From VMCP01 sp964527775 (GTDB lineage Bacteria > Bacteroidota > Bacteroidia > NS11-12g > UBA955), in the NCBI GenBank assembly GCA_964527775.1, contig CAZGQS010000001.1, positions 305,016-369,015 on the forward strand: a stretch of DNA of 64,000 nt, given 5' to 3'. Below, piece after piece: positions 25,261-33,745 of the stretch (positions are counted from its first letter, which is position 1; every line of letters starts with the position of its first letter). Below the pieces are notes generated by a model. It did no database searches. It saw only the letters and a program-made list of their open reading frames with translations, and was not told the DNA's origin. The position numbers were made by a program, and so were the translations under genes.

Positions 25261-26217
25261 TTAATTCTCTAAACTACTTATCCCCAACAAGATGCTTTGT
25301 TCAATTTTCTCGTAGATATCTGAGTAGGAACGCTTTTCTAAATCCTTACCTACCATAGCCTTATACAACTCTAAATATCTTGACGAAATATTTACCAGCC
25401 ATTCATCTGTCATTGTTGGAATCAATTGACCTTCAAGACCTTGGAAACCATTTTCCATGAGCCATTCCCTTACAAATTCTTTAGATAATTGTTTTTGAGG
25501 CTTACCTTCTGATTGAAGTTGTTCATAGGAATCCAAATAGAAAAAACGGCTGCTATCAGGTGTATGAATTTCATCAATTAACATAGGTTGACCGTCTTTG
25601 ATACCAAACTCGTATTTCGTATCAACCAATATTAAACCTTGCTTTTCGGCGTATTGGGTTCCGAAGTTGAATAGTTCAATTGATTTTTGATATAAGTAAT
25701 CAAGATGTTCCTTAGAAATGATGTTTTTAGTCAAAATTTCCGCATAAGAAGTATCTTCATCGTGTCCGGAGGTCGCTTTTGTTGCTGGAGTGATAATGGG
25801 ATTGGGGAATTTGTCGTTTTCTTTCATTCCTTCGGGAAGAGCGACTCCGCAGAGCACTCTACCTCCAGCTTTATATACCCTCCAAGCGTGTCCTGTAAGG
25901 TAATTTCTCACAACAAATTCAATGGGTATTGCATCGCATCTCCAACCAATGGTTACATGAGGATCGGGATTAGAGATTTTCCAATTGGGGATGATATGAG
26001 AAGTTAAATCTAAAAATAAATTTGCAACCTGAGTAAGCACCTGTCCTTTAAAAGGAATGCTTTTGGGTAAGACATGGTCGAAAGCAGAAATACGATCTGT
26101 TGCAACAATGATCAGTTTATCATTACCAATTCCGTATACATCTCTTACTTTTCCTCGGTAAAATGACGTTTGATTCTGAAAATAGAAATTGGTGGACGTT
26201 AGTGATTGAGTTTCCAT
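25261..26217 (-). CDS. purC: Phosphoribosylaminoimidazolesuccinocarboxamide synthase
   Basis: A 318-residue SAICAR synthetase (purine biosynthesis, step joining aspartate to CAIR with ATP). Diagnostic segments are the glycine-rich start (YRGKVRDVYGIGNDK), IPIEFVVRNYLTG near residue 95, and LVDTKYEFG followed by LIDEIHTPDSSRF. The length matches the longer form found in Bacteroidota and eukaryotes rather than the roughly 240-residue E. coli enzyme. It starts 4 bp after phoH on the same strand, so the two are co-transcribed. purN of the same pathway is at 42725, outside this unit. Confidence 0.96.
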   Translation of the reverse strand: METQSLTSTNFYFQNQTSFYRGKVRDVYGIGNDKLIIVATDRISAFDHVLPKSIPFKGQVLTQVANLFLDLTSHIIPNWKISNPDPHVTIGWRCDAIPIEFVVRNYLTGHAWRVYKAGGRVLCGVALPEGMKENDKFPNPIITPATKATSGHDEDTSYAEILTKNIISKEHLDYLYQKSIELFNFGTQYAEKQGLILVDTKYEFGIKDGQPMLIDEIHTPDSSRFFYLDSYEQLQSEGKPQKQLSKEFVREWLMENGFQGLEGQLIPTMTDEWLVNISSRYLELYKAMVGKDLEKRSYSDIYEKIEQSILLGISSLEN

Positions 26218-26221
26218 TTTA

Positions 26222-27178
26222 TTATTGATTTTGATCCTCGGATTTTTCGTAGGCTTTAATAATTTCTTTAACTAATTTATGTCTAACAACATCAGAAGTA
26301 TCTAATTCTACGATACTAATTCCTTCTATGTTTTTTAGAATTCTAAGGGCTTTAAACAAGCCACTCATATGCTTTTTGGGTAAATCTACTTGAGTCATGT
26401 CGCCAGTAATTATCATTTTGGCGTTGGGCCCCATTCTGGTTAAGAACATTTTTAATTGAAGTTCTGTGGCATTTTGGGCTTCGTCTAAAATCACAAAACA
26501 ATTGTCTAAGGTTCTTCCTCTCATAAATGCAAGCGGAGCAATTTCAACGGTTCTACTTTCAATCATGCTCTTGAGCTTGTCTAAAGGAATCATGTCTTCC
26601 AGAGCATCATATAGAGGCCTTAAATACGGATCTATTTTTTCTTTTAAATCGCCCGGAAGAAAGCCAAGATTTTCACCGGCTTCAACAGCAGGCCTTGTTA
26701 AAATGATTTTTCTAATTTCTCTATTTTTCAGAGCCAATACTGCTAGTGCAACAGCTGTATAAGTTTTTCCGGTACCCGCTGGCCCAATAGCAAAAAGCAC
26801 ATCGTTAGATTTACACGCATCAAGCATTTTACGTTGATTGCGGGTTTTCGCCTTGATCTTTTGTCCGCGAGTTCCAATAAATAATACATCATCGTTGAGT
26901 TCGCGTGCTTCGGGTTCAGCACCTTCAGGAATGTCTAAAGCATCGGTAATGGTTCTTTCATTTAACTCGCCCGTTTTGATGTACAATTTTTCTAACACTT
27001 CCATCCCACTCCTGAAATTAACGAGGCTTTCTTGATCACCAAACACCTTGATTTCGTCTCCTCTAGCTACAAATTGAAGCTTGGGGTATTTTGCTTTTAT
27101 GAGATTCAAATGTTGATTATTTGGCCCATAAAACAACTGTGGGTTGATAATTTCGAGGGTATAGATTAACTCCGTCAA
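26222..27178 (-). CDS. PhoH family ATPase
   Basis: A PhoH-like cytoplasmic ATPase with Walker A GPAGTGKTYTA (about residue 130 from my start), DEAQNAT as Walker B, and an N-terminal KH-like region (FVARGDEIKVFG) typical of the PhoH/YbeZ branch linked with RNA metabolism and YbeY. I start it at a TTG (27178), giving 318 residues as in relatives. A promoter box at 27199-27206 would put the transcription start downstream of the ATG at 27292, which makes the longer frame unlikely. It is divergent from the SAM-hydrolase-like gene, with only 27 bp between start codons. purC follows. Confidence 0.9.
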   Translation of the reverse strand: MTELIYTLEIINPQLFYGPNNQHLNLIKAKYPKLQFVARGDEIKVFGDQESLVNFRSGMEVLEKLYIKTGELNERTITDALDIPEGAEPEARELNDDVLFIGTRGQKIKAKTRNQRKMLDACKSNDVLFAIGPAGTGKTYTAVALAVLALKNREIRKIILTRPAVEAGENLGFLPGDLKEKIDPYLRPLYDALEDMIPLDKLKSMIESRTVEIAPLAFMRGRTLDNCFVILDEAQNATELQLKMFLTRMGPNAKMIITGDMTQVDLPKKHMSGLFKALRILKNIEGISIVELDTSDVVRHKLVKEIIKAYEKSEDQNQ

Positions 27179-27198
27179 ACTATTTTGGATTATTTTTA

Positions 27199-27206
27199 CA
27201 AATATA
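27199..27206 (-). promoter_or_regulatory. Bacteroidota -7 promoter box for phoH-purC
   Basis: TATATTTG on the minus strand is a perfect TAnnTTTG match, 20 bp upstream of the TTG start of phoH. A TTTTTG about 24 bp further upstream may be the -33 box (slightly longer than the usual spacing). It overlaps the ATG of the divergent gene, so the two promoters probably interfere with each other. Confidence 0.55.
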
Positions 27207-28012
27207 TGGAAAGCGCTAATGGAAATAAGCCAAAAATCATTCATTATTGGTCTGACGCCCGGTTTGATTCGGTTGATTTCACCATTGCTCAATCCAAACT
27301 ATTTTCCAACTTCAGCCAATATTCAATAGCACTAAGTCCATCAGATATTAAAAAAGGACATTCAGTATACCAGAGTGTGGTATTGCGTCAGTTCATGAAT
27401 GAGTTTCCTGAAGGCACAATTCATATTTGCAATCTTTCATTTATTGCCATTCAAACCAAAAGATATATCATTGCTCAATACAACAATCAGCTATTCTTAG
27501 GTCCTGATAATGGCTTTTTCTATTTGGCATTCCCTCAAGATCAAGTGTCTTATTTCATCATTCCCACACAGGGAATACCCTTGCCTATAAAGGCATTAAC
27601 TGATATTTACATCCCAACGGTTAAAAGGATTTTACACGAAAATCTATTTGATTTGATTGACTCAGCATATGAACCCAAAGTACATATGGTAAAGCCCTTA
27701 GCATTAAATCCCACCATAGTTGGAAATGTAATTAGATTGACATGTACTTATGTTGATAACAGTGGTAATGCATTTTTCAATATAAATAAGGCTGAATTTA
27801 ACGAATTGTGTAACGGCCGAAAGTTCAGAATTAGAACCTTATTTGAAACTTTTGACCGTATTTCAACAGACTATGATGATGTACCGGAAGGACAAATACT
27901 TTGCTTATTTGGCCATGGTGATATTTTTCAAATTGCTCAAAATGCCGGAAATGTAGCACATGCACTAGCCATTGAACCTAATTCCCAGATTATAGTAGAA
28001 TTTTTAGATTAA
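27206..28012 (+). CDS. SAM hydroxide adenosyltransferase-like (DUF62) protein
   Basis: A roughly 268-residue protein of the SAM hydrolase / chlorinase / fluorinase family, which attacks S-adenosylmethionine with hydroxide or halide. The two-domain layout is clear: N-terminal domain to about 165 with a LGPDNGFFYLAF segment (canonical GPDNGL), then a C-terminal beta-barrel (about 175-268). The first active-site motif, normally TTDFG..D, reads WSDARFDSVD here, so Asp17 remains but the Phe-Gly is lost. I choose the ATG at 27206, as a TTG 21 bp upstream would extend the protein with non-family residues. It is followed after 4 bp by an ABM-domain protein. Family assignment is good; activity is uncertain. 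Confidence 0.85.
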   Translation: MESANGNKPKIIHYWSDARFDSVDFTIAQSKLFSNFSQYSIALSPSDIKKGHSVYQSVVLRQFMNEFPEGTIHICNLSFIAIQTKRYIIAQYNNQLFLGPDNGFFYLAFPQDQVSYFIIPTQGIPLPIKALTDIYIPTVKRILHENLFDLIDSAYEPKVHMVKPLALNPTIVGNVIRLTCTYVDNSGNAFFNINKAEFNELCNGRKFRIRTLFETFDRISTDYDDVPEGQILCLFGHGDIFQIAQNAGNVAHALAIEPNSQIIVEFLD

Positions 28013-28016
28013 CAAA

Positions 28017-28316
28017 ATGAGTGAAATCCAACGTTTAGTAAGAATGAGTTTCCAACCAGACCGCATACCAGACTTTATGGAGGTTTTTGAAGCATCAAAA
28101 GAAAATATTAGAAATTTTCCTGGTTGCATAGCCCTTAATTTAATTGTGGATATAGAAGATTCTAGCGTAATTTATACCTCCAGTATTTGGAGGGCGGTTG
28201 AAGATCTAGAGAATTATAGAAACAGCGAATTATTCATTCAAACTTGGAGAAAAACCAAAATTCATTTCAAGGAAAAGGCTCAAACCAGTACCTTTAACGT
28301 CATTCACCGATTGTAA
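28017..28316 (+). CDS. Antibiotic biosynthesis monooxygenase (ABM) domain protein
   Basis: A 99-residue dimeric alpha/beta-barrel protein of the ABM superfamily. It is visible as an N-terminal strand (QRLVRMSFQPD), a helix (IPDFMEVFEASKENI), the PGCIALNLIVDIED strand pair, and a WRAVEDLENYRNSELFIQTWRKTK helix ending. These small proteins include quinone- and heme-modifying monooxygenases and stress-related enzymes, and many have no known substrate. The Asn/Trp/His pattern needed for heme degradation is not evident. It lies 4 bp downstream of the SAM-hydrolase-like gene and its stop is 10 bp from the convergent oxidase gene. Confidence 0.85.
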   Translation: MSEIQRLVRMSFQPDRIPDFMEVFEASKENIRNFPGCIALNLIVDIEDSSVIYTSSIWRAVEDLENYRNSELFIQTWRKTKIHFKEKAQTSTFNVIHRL

Positions 28317-28326
28317 TCAATAATTC

Positions 28327-29727
28327 TTACAGCCATTTTCCGGGATTCAATATTCCTTTAGGATCGAAAGAATGTTTTATTCCTTTCATGATGTTAAAGT
28401 GTATATCGTCTAATACTATTTTTAAATATGGAGCTTGCACTAACCCTATACCATGTTCACCGCTGATGGTTCCTCCTAGGGATTTACAAAGTTCAAAAAT
28501 TTCAATAATTCCTTTTGGGACTTCAATTTGCCAATGATCTTCAGACATTTGGTCTTTTAATATATTAACATGTAGGTTTCCATCGCCAGCATGTCCATAA
28601 CAAACACTTCTAAATCTGTATTTATTTCCAATTTCTTTTACTCCACTCAGCAATTCAGGAAGTTTAGACCTAGGAACTACAGTATCTTCTTCCTTGTACA
28701 CACTTTGTTGTTTTACCAATTCACCTAAAGATCTTCTGATTTTCCACCAATCGGCTGCCATTTCCGAATTATTGGGTAAATAAACTTCTATCGCACCTGA
28801 CTCTTCAAGAAATGGATATAAATTTTCTGCAGTTTGGTTAAGATCATCTAAACTGTTGCCATCCAAAATTATAAGTAAATAAAATTCAGTTGATGGTGGT
28901 TTTGGAAAAGGGATTTTTAAAAAATCCACGGCAATTTCAACTCCTGAAACTTCCATCAGCTCAATTCCAGCAGGTTCAAACCCATGGATTAGAATAGAAT
29001 TCACACATGCGGCGGCTTTAGATGCATCAGAGAAAGCCGCTAACATCAATAATTCTTCTGTTTTTAAAGGAATCAACTTTAAGACGGCTTTTGTTACAAT
29101 GCCGAGCAGACCTTCACTTCCAATCATTAAATGAGTCAATGAAAACCCAGTTGAATTTTTTAAAGTATTTGCACCTGTCCAAATAACCTCACCCGTTGGA
29201 AGAACTACCTCTAAATTCAATACATAATCTCGGGTAGTTCCGTATTTCACGGCTTTAGGTCCACCGGCACCGTGTGCAATATTACCCCCAATGGTAGAAG
29301 ACCCCATACTTGCTGGATCGGGCGGATAAGTTAATCCATAGGGTTTTAAATATTCTTTTAGTTCCGCATTTACTACCCCAGATTCAACGGTGACTTGGAA
29401 GTTCTCAAAATCAAGATTGAGAATCTTATTGAACCTTTTCATTGAAATAACCACCCCACCCTTAACAGGCAAACAAGCGCCAGATAGGCCTGTGCCGGCT
29501 CCCCTAGTATAGACTGGAATATCATGTTGGTTACAATATTCTAAGATCTTTGATAATTGCTCAGTATTCGACGGAATCAACAATAAATCGGGTAAAAATG
29601 ATAGGTCTTCGGTGTAATCTCTTGATACCGAATCTAAGTCATTCAAATTTTGACTTACATTCGCGTGACCTAGAAATTCAATAAACCATTGAACATGGAT
29701 TTGAGAAAAAGGTTGTTTTTGAACCAT
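28327..29727 (-). CDS. FAD-binding oxidase, GlcD / D-lactate dehydrogenase-like
   Basis: About 466 residues. The N-terminal FAD_binding_4 (PCMH) domain has TRGAGTGLSGACLPVKGGVV (about 60-80) and GSSTIGGNIAHGAGG, and the C-terminal FAD-oxidase_C domain has CYGHAGDGNLHVN and ISGEHGIG near the end, where the His and Glu contact substrate. The family oxidises D-2-hydroxy acids (glycolate, D-lactate). The subunit resembles GlcD, but no GlcE or GlcF is beside it, so a D-lactate or D-2-hydroxyglutarate type dehydrogenase is equally likely. I use the ATG at 29727, since upstream codons (to 29799) overlap the promoter and the divergent kinase gene. Confidence 0.9.
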   Translation of the reverse strand: MVQKQPFSQIHVQWFIEFLGHANVSQNLNDLDSVSRDYTEDLSFLPDLLLIPSNTEQLSKILEYCNQHDIPVYTRGAGTGLSGACLPVKGGVVISMKRFNKILNLDFENFQVTVESGVVNAELKEYLKPYGLTYPPDPASMGSSTIGGNIAHGAGGPKAVKYGTTRDYVLNLEVVLPTGEVIWTGANTLKNSTGFSLTHLMIGSEGLLGIVTKAVLKLIPLKTEELLMLAAFSDASKAAACVNSILIHGFEPAGIELMEVSGVEIAVDFLKIPFPKPPSTEFYLLIILDGNSLDDLNQTAENLYPFLEESGAIEVYLPNNSEMAADWWKIRRSLGELVKQQSVYKEEDTVVPRSKLPELLSGVKEIGNKYRFRSVCYGHAGDGNLHVNILKDQMSEDHWQIEVPKGIIEIFELCKSLGGTISGEHGIGLVQAPYLKIVLDDIHFNIMKGIKHSFDPKGILNPGKWL

Positions 29728-29735
29728 ATCGTAAA

Positions 29736-29743
29736 CAAAGGTA
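29736..29743 (-). promoter_or_regulatory. Bacteroidota -7 promoter box for the GlcD-like gene
   Basis: TACCTTTG on the minus strand matches TAnnTTTG exactly and lies 8 bp upstream of the ATG at 29727. The -33 region would fall at the start of the divergent histidine kinase gene. No strong TTTG is seen there. Confidence 0.5.
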
Positions 29744-29756
29744 TTTAATATTGACA

Positions 29757-30932
29757 ATGGTAAATAATAGAGTAAAAATAATGTTGGCCATTGGGGCAAT
29801 CAATTTGTATATGCTGAGCGCCTTATTATGGTGGGCATTTGCATTGGTTCGTTTTCAAGAGAGAAATTATGAATCTCAGATTGAACAGCTTGACTTAAAA
29901 AAACAGCTCGTTGAGGCAAAAATTGAGAACTATTTACTCCTGCATCAAAAAGTTAATCCTTCTGGCGCATTATTTAAAATCAATAATACCCTGGGGATTT
30001 GTGATTCAATAAAAATAAAATCCATTGTAAATCAAGAGTTTAAAGACTTTCGTGTTTTTTTTGTGACAAATAGGCAACGAAATTATGTAGAAATCAGTCT
30101 ATCTCTTCGTGAAGAGATAATACAAGATGTAAATAACACCCTTTTAAATAAAAAGAAGGCGTGGATTTACGAAGGTATCACTCTTGGAATCATAACTTTA
30201 ATCATTGGAGGTGCCATGTTTGTGTATGTAGATAAAATTCTTCGGTTAAATGCCCAACAAAATAATTTTTTGTTAGCAGTTACTCATGAATTGAAAACGC
30301 CTATTTCAGCGGCACGACTAGCACTTCAAACAGTTAAAAAAGATTCTTCACTTAAACTGCTTCCCAAAATGTTGGAAATGGCAAATTCAAACCTGCTAAG
30401 ATTATCAAATATGGTGGAGCAAATTTTGATGGCCACTCGTTTTGAAAGCAAATTTGTAGACCCTGTTTTTGCTGAAAGAAATATAAGTGAGTTGATTGAT
30501 GAAGCTATTGCTTCCCTAGAACTAACCTCTGAAAGAAAAAGTAGATTATTGTCACATTTAACTGACGGAATCATTGGTCAAGTTGATGAAAAAATGCTCA
30601 AAACCGTTATTAAGAATTTGATAATCAATGCATTTAAGTATTCAGATGATGAATCAATGGTAGAAATATTATTGACGGATTCTACAACGCATTATCAAAT
30701 CCAAGTAAAAGACCAAGGAATTGGAATTATTGATTCTGATAAAAAACGGGTTTTTGAGAAGTTTTATCGAGTAGGTGAAGAAAAAACACGTTCACAACCC
30801 GGTTCTGGATTAGGCCTTTATCTGGTAAAACAAATAACCGAAATGCATGGTGGGAAGGTATCTATTCTTGACAATAAACCCCAAGGCACCATTTTTAATC
30901 TTAAAATTAACAAACAACAACAAACTAAATAA
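29757..30932 (+). CDS. Sensor histidine kinase (HisKA type)
   Basis: A membrane kinase of about 391 residues. TM1 is at about 8-30, followed by a periplasmic sensor region of about 110 residues, TM2 (about 140-158), the dimerisation domain with His177 (LAVTHELKTPIS), then the ATPase domain with an N box (VIKNLIINAFKYS), G1 (DQGIGI), F box (VFEKFYRVG) and G2 (GSGLGLYLVKQI). It starts at ATG 29757; an in-frame TTG lies 6 bp upstream. Its stop is 1 bp from the ATG of the OmpR-type regulator, which is its clear partner. The periplasmic domain has no recognisable ligand-binding fold, so the signal is unknown. Confidence 0.93.
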   Translation: MVNNRVKIMLAIGAINLYMLSALLWWAFALVRFQERNYESQIEQLDLKKQLVEAKIENYLLLHQKVNPSGALFKINNTLGICDSIKIKSIVNQEFKDFRVFFVTNRQRNYVEISLSLREEIIQDVNNTLLNKKKAWIYEGITLGIITLIIGGAMFVYVDKILRLNAQQNNFLLAVTHELKTPISAARLALQTVKKDSSLKLLPKMLEMANSNLLRLSNMVEQILMATRFESKFVDPVFAERNISELIDEAIASLELTSERKSRLLSHLTDGIIGQVDEKMLKTVIKNLIINAFKYSDDESMVEILLTDSTTHYQIQVKDQGIGIIDSDKKRVFEKFYRVGEEKTRSQPGSGLGLYLVKQITEMHGGKVSILDNKPQGTIFNLKINKQQQTK

Positions 30933-30933
30933 T

Positions 30934-31632
30934 ATGAAGTCCCATCGAATTCTATTGGTTGAAGATGAAGCAGATTTAGCAGAATTGATCAGGATCAATC
31001 TTGAAATGGAGGGTTATAAAGTAGCCGTAGCTGGTCACGGTGCAATAGCAATCCAAAAGCTAAAATCTGAAAGTTTTGATTTGGTTATCATGGATATCAT
31101 GATGCCTTCCATGGACGGAATTACCGCAACGCAACACATTCGATTGTCAAATAACGATATACCCATTATGATTCTATCTGCAAGCAACAGCAGTAAAGAT
31201 CGTATTGGAGGATTAAAGGCAGGTGCTGATGATTATCTAGCTAAGCCATTTGAATTGGAAGAGATGATGTTGAGGGTGCAAAAATTGATTCGTAGAACCC
31301 AACAAAACACTCCTAGATTAACTCTTCAAGAATATAGCTTTGGTGGAAATACCATAGACTTCAATTCATATAGAGCCGTTGGGAAATCTGGTGAGTTCAA
31401 ATTAACTAAAAAGGAAGCACAGCTGCTTAAGTTACTCATTGAAAAGAAAAATTTGGTTGTGACCCGTGAAGAGATATTAAAAACCGTTTGGGGTTATACC
31501 GTTTTTCCAAGTACCAGAACCATTGATAACTTCATTTTGGCTTTCAGAAAGTACTTTGAAGAAGACGCCAAAAATCCAAAGTATTTTCTTAGCCTCAGAG
31601 GTGTTGGATACAAGTATACCGAAGAAGATTAA
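30934..31632 (+). CDS. OmpR/PhoB-family response regulator
   Basis: A 232-residue regulator with a receiver domain (Glu10-Asp11, phospho-acceptor Asp54 in IMDIMMPSMDG, Lys about 104 in LAKPFELEE) and a winged-helix DNA-binding domain (about 130-228, ending GVGYKYTEED). I start it at ATG 30934, directly after the kinase stop; a longer frame inside the kinase gene adds 29 residues that do not belong to the family. It forms a two-component pair with the upstream kinase. Its stop overlaps that of the convergent flavoprotein gene by 4 bp (TTAA). Confidence 0.95.
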   Translation: MKSHRILLVEDEADLAELIRINLEMEGYKVAVAGHGAIAIQKLKSESFDLVIMDIMMPSMDGITATQHIRLSNNDIPIMILSASNSSKDRIGGLKAGADDYLAKPFELEEMMLRVQKLIRRTQQNTPRLTLQEYSFGGNTIDFNSYRAVGKSGEFKLTKKEAQLLKLLIEKKNLVVTREEILKTVWGYTVFPSTRTIDNFILAFRKYFEEDAKNPKYFLSLRGVGYKYTEED

Positions 31633-32870
31633 TTTTTATTTGAAATAGCACGCGCAGCTATTTCTGATGTACTCCAGGCGCCTTGGAAATTAAATCCTCC
31701 AGTAACGCCATCAATATCTAATACTTCTCCGCAAACATATATACCAGGTTGATTTCTGATTTCCATACTTTTGGGGGATACGCTTTCTGTTGATATACCT
31801 CCAGCGGTTACAAATTCTTCTTTAAACGTAGTTTTTCCAGATATCTCAATTGGATAGCGCAACAAACTTTCTACAAGTCTATTCACAAGTTTTTTACTTG
31901 AGGCGCCGCAGATAGCATTTACATCTATTTCGCATTCGTTTAAAATTAGATCCCACAATCTATTGGGAAGATCAACGATGGAAATGTTTTTCCATATTTT
32001 TTTGGAATTTTTCTCTATTTCCTGATAAATCAACTTTCTTAGGTCGTCTTCGTTTAACTCACCCACCCAAGAAATTAATACAGTGAATTTATATTCATTA
32101 TCAAATAACTTACGAGCCATCCATGCGCTGGTTTTTAATACTGCCGGACCACTGATTCCCCAATGTGTAATTAATATTGGGCCTTGATATGATTCCTTCT
32201 CTCCCATTACTTTTATTCTGCAATTGGATACGGAAACACCAGACAACGGTTTTAATTTATTCAAGTCTGTTTTGTTAGCATTGAATGTAAATAGAGATGG
32301 AACAGGAGCAATCCATTCAAAATCTGATTTCCATATTACTTTGCTCAAATCGGGAATTCCTCCTGTAGCAATTACCGTGTATTTCGAATGAACATTAACT
32401 TTCTTAGAGTTTAATCTGTCATTAAATTCATGTTGAAATTGGTTTTCATGGCGCTCAAATCCCATCCATTCATGATTTCTATGAACCTCAATTTTGAGTT
32501 TATGTGCCAAAAATTCAAAAAGACCAGCAATAGTCTCTGATGAATTGGAAGCCGGAAAAATGCGACCATCAGCCTCAACTTTGGTTTGAACCTGGTGGGT
32601 ATGCAACCAATCTAGAAACCGATCAACTCCAAATTCCTGAAATACCTTTTTGAGAAATGACGCTCCTCGAGGATAATTAGTAATTAACTCTGATGTTTTA
32701 CCGCAATCATGAGTAACATTGCAACGACCTCCGCCGCTCACCCTCACCTTAGTCAAGGTTTTACCTGTTTTTTCAAATATAGCGACGGTTAAATTTGGTG
32801 CGAGTTCTTTAATTCGGATTGCACAATAAAACCCTGCTGCTCCTCCACCAATAACTGCAACATCTATCAT
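31629..32870 (-). CDS. HI0933/YhiN-family flavoprotein
   Basis: A 413-residue NAD(P)/FAD-dependent oxidoreductase. The FAD-binding GGGAAGFYCAI motif lies at residues 8-18, followed by the family segment KVRVSGGGRCNVTHD, an ATGGIPD stretch, and a C-terminal VTAGGISTESVSPKSMEIR ... GEVLDIDGVTGGFNFQGAWSTSEIAA region. These match the HI0933-like group, whose members are annotated as aminoacetone oxidases or have no assigned role. It is the last gene of a four-gene unit with dnaE; its ATG overlaps the stop of the glycosyltransferase gene upstream by 4 bp. Confidence 0.92.
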   Translation of the reverse strand: MIDVAVIGGGAAGFYCAIRIKELAPNLTVAIFEKTGKTLTKVRVSGGGRCNVTHDCGKTSELITNYPRGASFLKKVFQEFGVDRFLDWLHTHQVQTKVEADGRIFPASNSSETIAGLFEFLAHKLKIEVHRNHEWMGFERHENQFQHEFNDRLNSKKVNVHSKYTVIATGGIPDLSKVIWKSDFEWIAPVPSLFTFNANKTDLNKLKPLSGVSVSNCRIKVMGEKESYQGPILITHWGISGPAVLKTSAWMARKLFDNEYKFTVLISWVGELNEDDLRKLIYQEIEKNSKKIWKNISIVDLPNRLWDLILNECEIDVNAICGASSKKLVNRLVESLLRYPIEISGKTTFKEEFVTAGGISTESVSPKSMEIRNQPGIYVCGEVLDIDGVTGGFNFQGAWSTSEIAARAISNKN

Positions 32871-33745
32871 GGATTTATTACTTTGTAGTTTTTGTATTCA
32901 CCGATTCTCTTTCCCGTGAATTTTTCGAACCAATAAAGTAGAAAAGTTTTAAAATTGAAATTCTTCTTACTGACATCAAAATCAAATTTCCAATTGATTT
33001 GTTTTATGCGATCAAGCATTATTGCAGGATGGGTTTCAGTAAATTTAACCAGTGAATCGATGCCTGAATAATTGAATTCTTGATGTTGATATACATTTTT
33101 TTGCATGAATTGATCATCATGCCAAAGTCTATGAAATTGCTCTTGTTTAATTTGTTGTTCTTTGGGATGTTTTACCCAGCCATAATGAAAAATACGAGCA
33201 TGGATTGAAACAACATGTAATTTCTCATTTGTCAGAGTTCTAAATCCTTGAGCATCTTTCCAGCTTTTAATTTTACCGTTGTTTTTAATGATTCTGATTT
33301 CATTTCTATACCAGCGTCGAGAATCTCCCAAATAATCATAACTACCATAGAAGTGCCTGTATTTAAATAATAGTCCTTCTACTTTTGGATTGTCTTTGTA
33401 TTGTAGGAGTGCTTTCTTTATTAATGGAATATCATCTTCATGAATGCACTCATCAGCTTGGATATAAAAGCACCAATCAGAATCTGAGGAAACACCAGCT
33501 AAAGCTTTATTTGTTTCGTCAGCAAGGACTTTGCCACCCACCCTGAGATTATCGTCCCAAATAGTATCAATGATCCGTAAGTTTTTTAATCCTAAATTAG
33601 CGATATAATCACGCGTTCCGTCATCTGAAGCTCCTACGGCTACGATAATTTCATTGCATAATGGCTCTATGGATTTTAAGGATTCTCCGATGGGATAATC
33701 AGCTTTTATTACATTTCGAGCAATTGCAAAACCTGAAACTTTCAC
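32867..33745 (-). CDS. Glycosyltransferase family 2
   Basis: A 292-residue GT-A fold enzyme. The nucleotide-sugar binding half starts FAIARNVIKADYPI, with EIIVAVGASDDGTRD and the metal-binding Asp region WCFYIQADECIHEDD (a QADE motif in place of the usual DxD). The C-terminal part (about 170-292) has many aromatic and basic residues. The start is a GTG at 33745 that shares its G with the dnaE stop (TAGTG), so translation is coupled. The acceptor is unknown and no polysaccharide cluster adjoins it. Inverting GT2 enzymes commonly act in cell-surface glycan or lipid glycosylation. Confidence 0.87.
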   Translation of the reverse strand: MKVSGFAIARNVIKADYPIGESLKSIEPLCNEIIVAVGASDDGTRDYIANLGLKNLRIIDTIWDDNLRVGGKVLADETNKALAGVSSDSDWCFYIQADECIHEDDIPLIKKALLQYKDNPKVEGLLFKYRHFYGSYDYLGDSRRWYRNEIRIIKNNGKIKSWKDAQGFRTLTNEKLHVVSIHARIFHYGWVKHPKEQQIKQEQFHRLWHDDQFMQKNVYQHQEFNYSGIDSLVKFTETHPAIMLDRIKQINWKFDFDVSKKNFNFKTFLLYWFEKFTGKRIGEYKNYKVINP

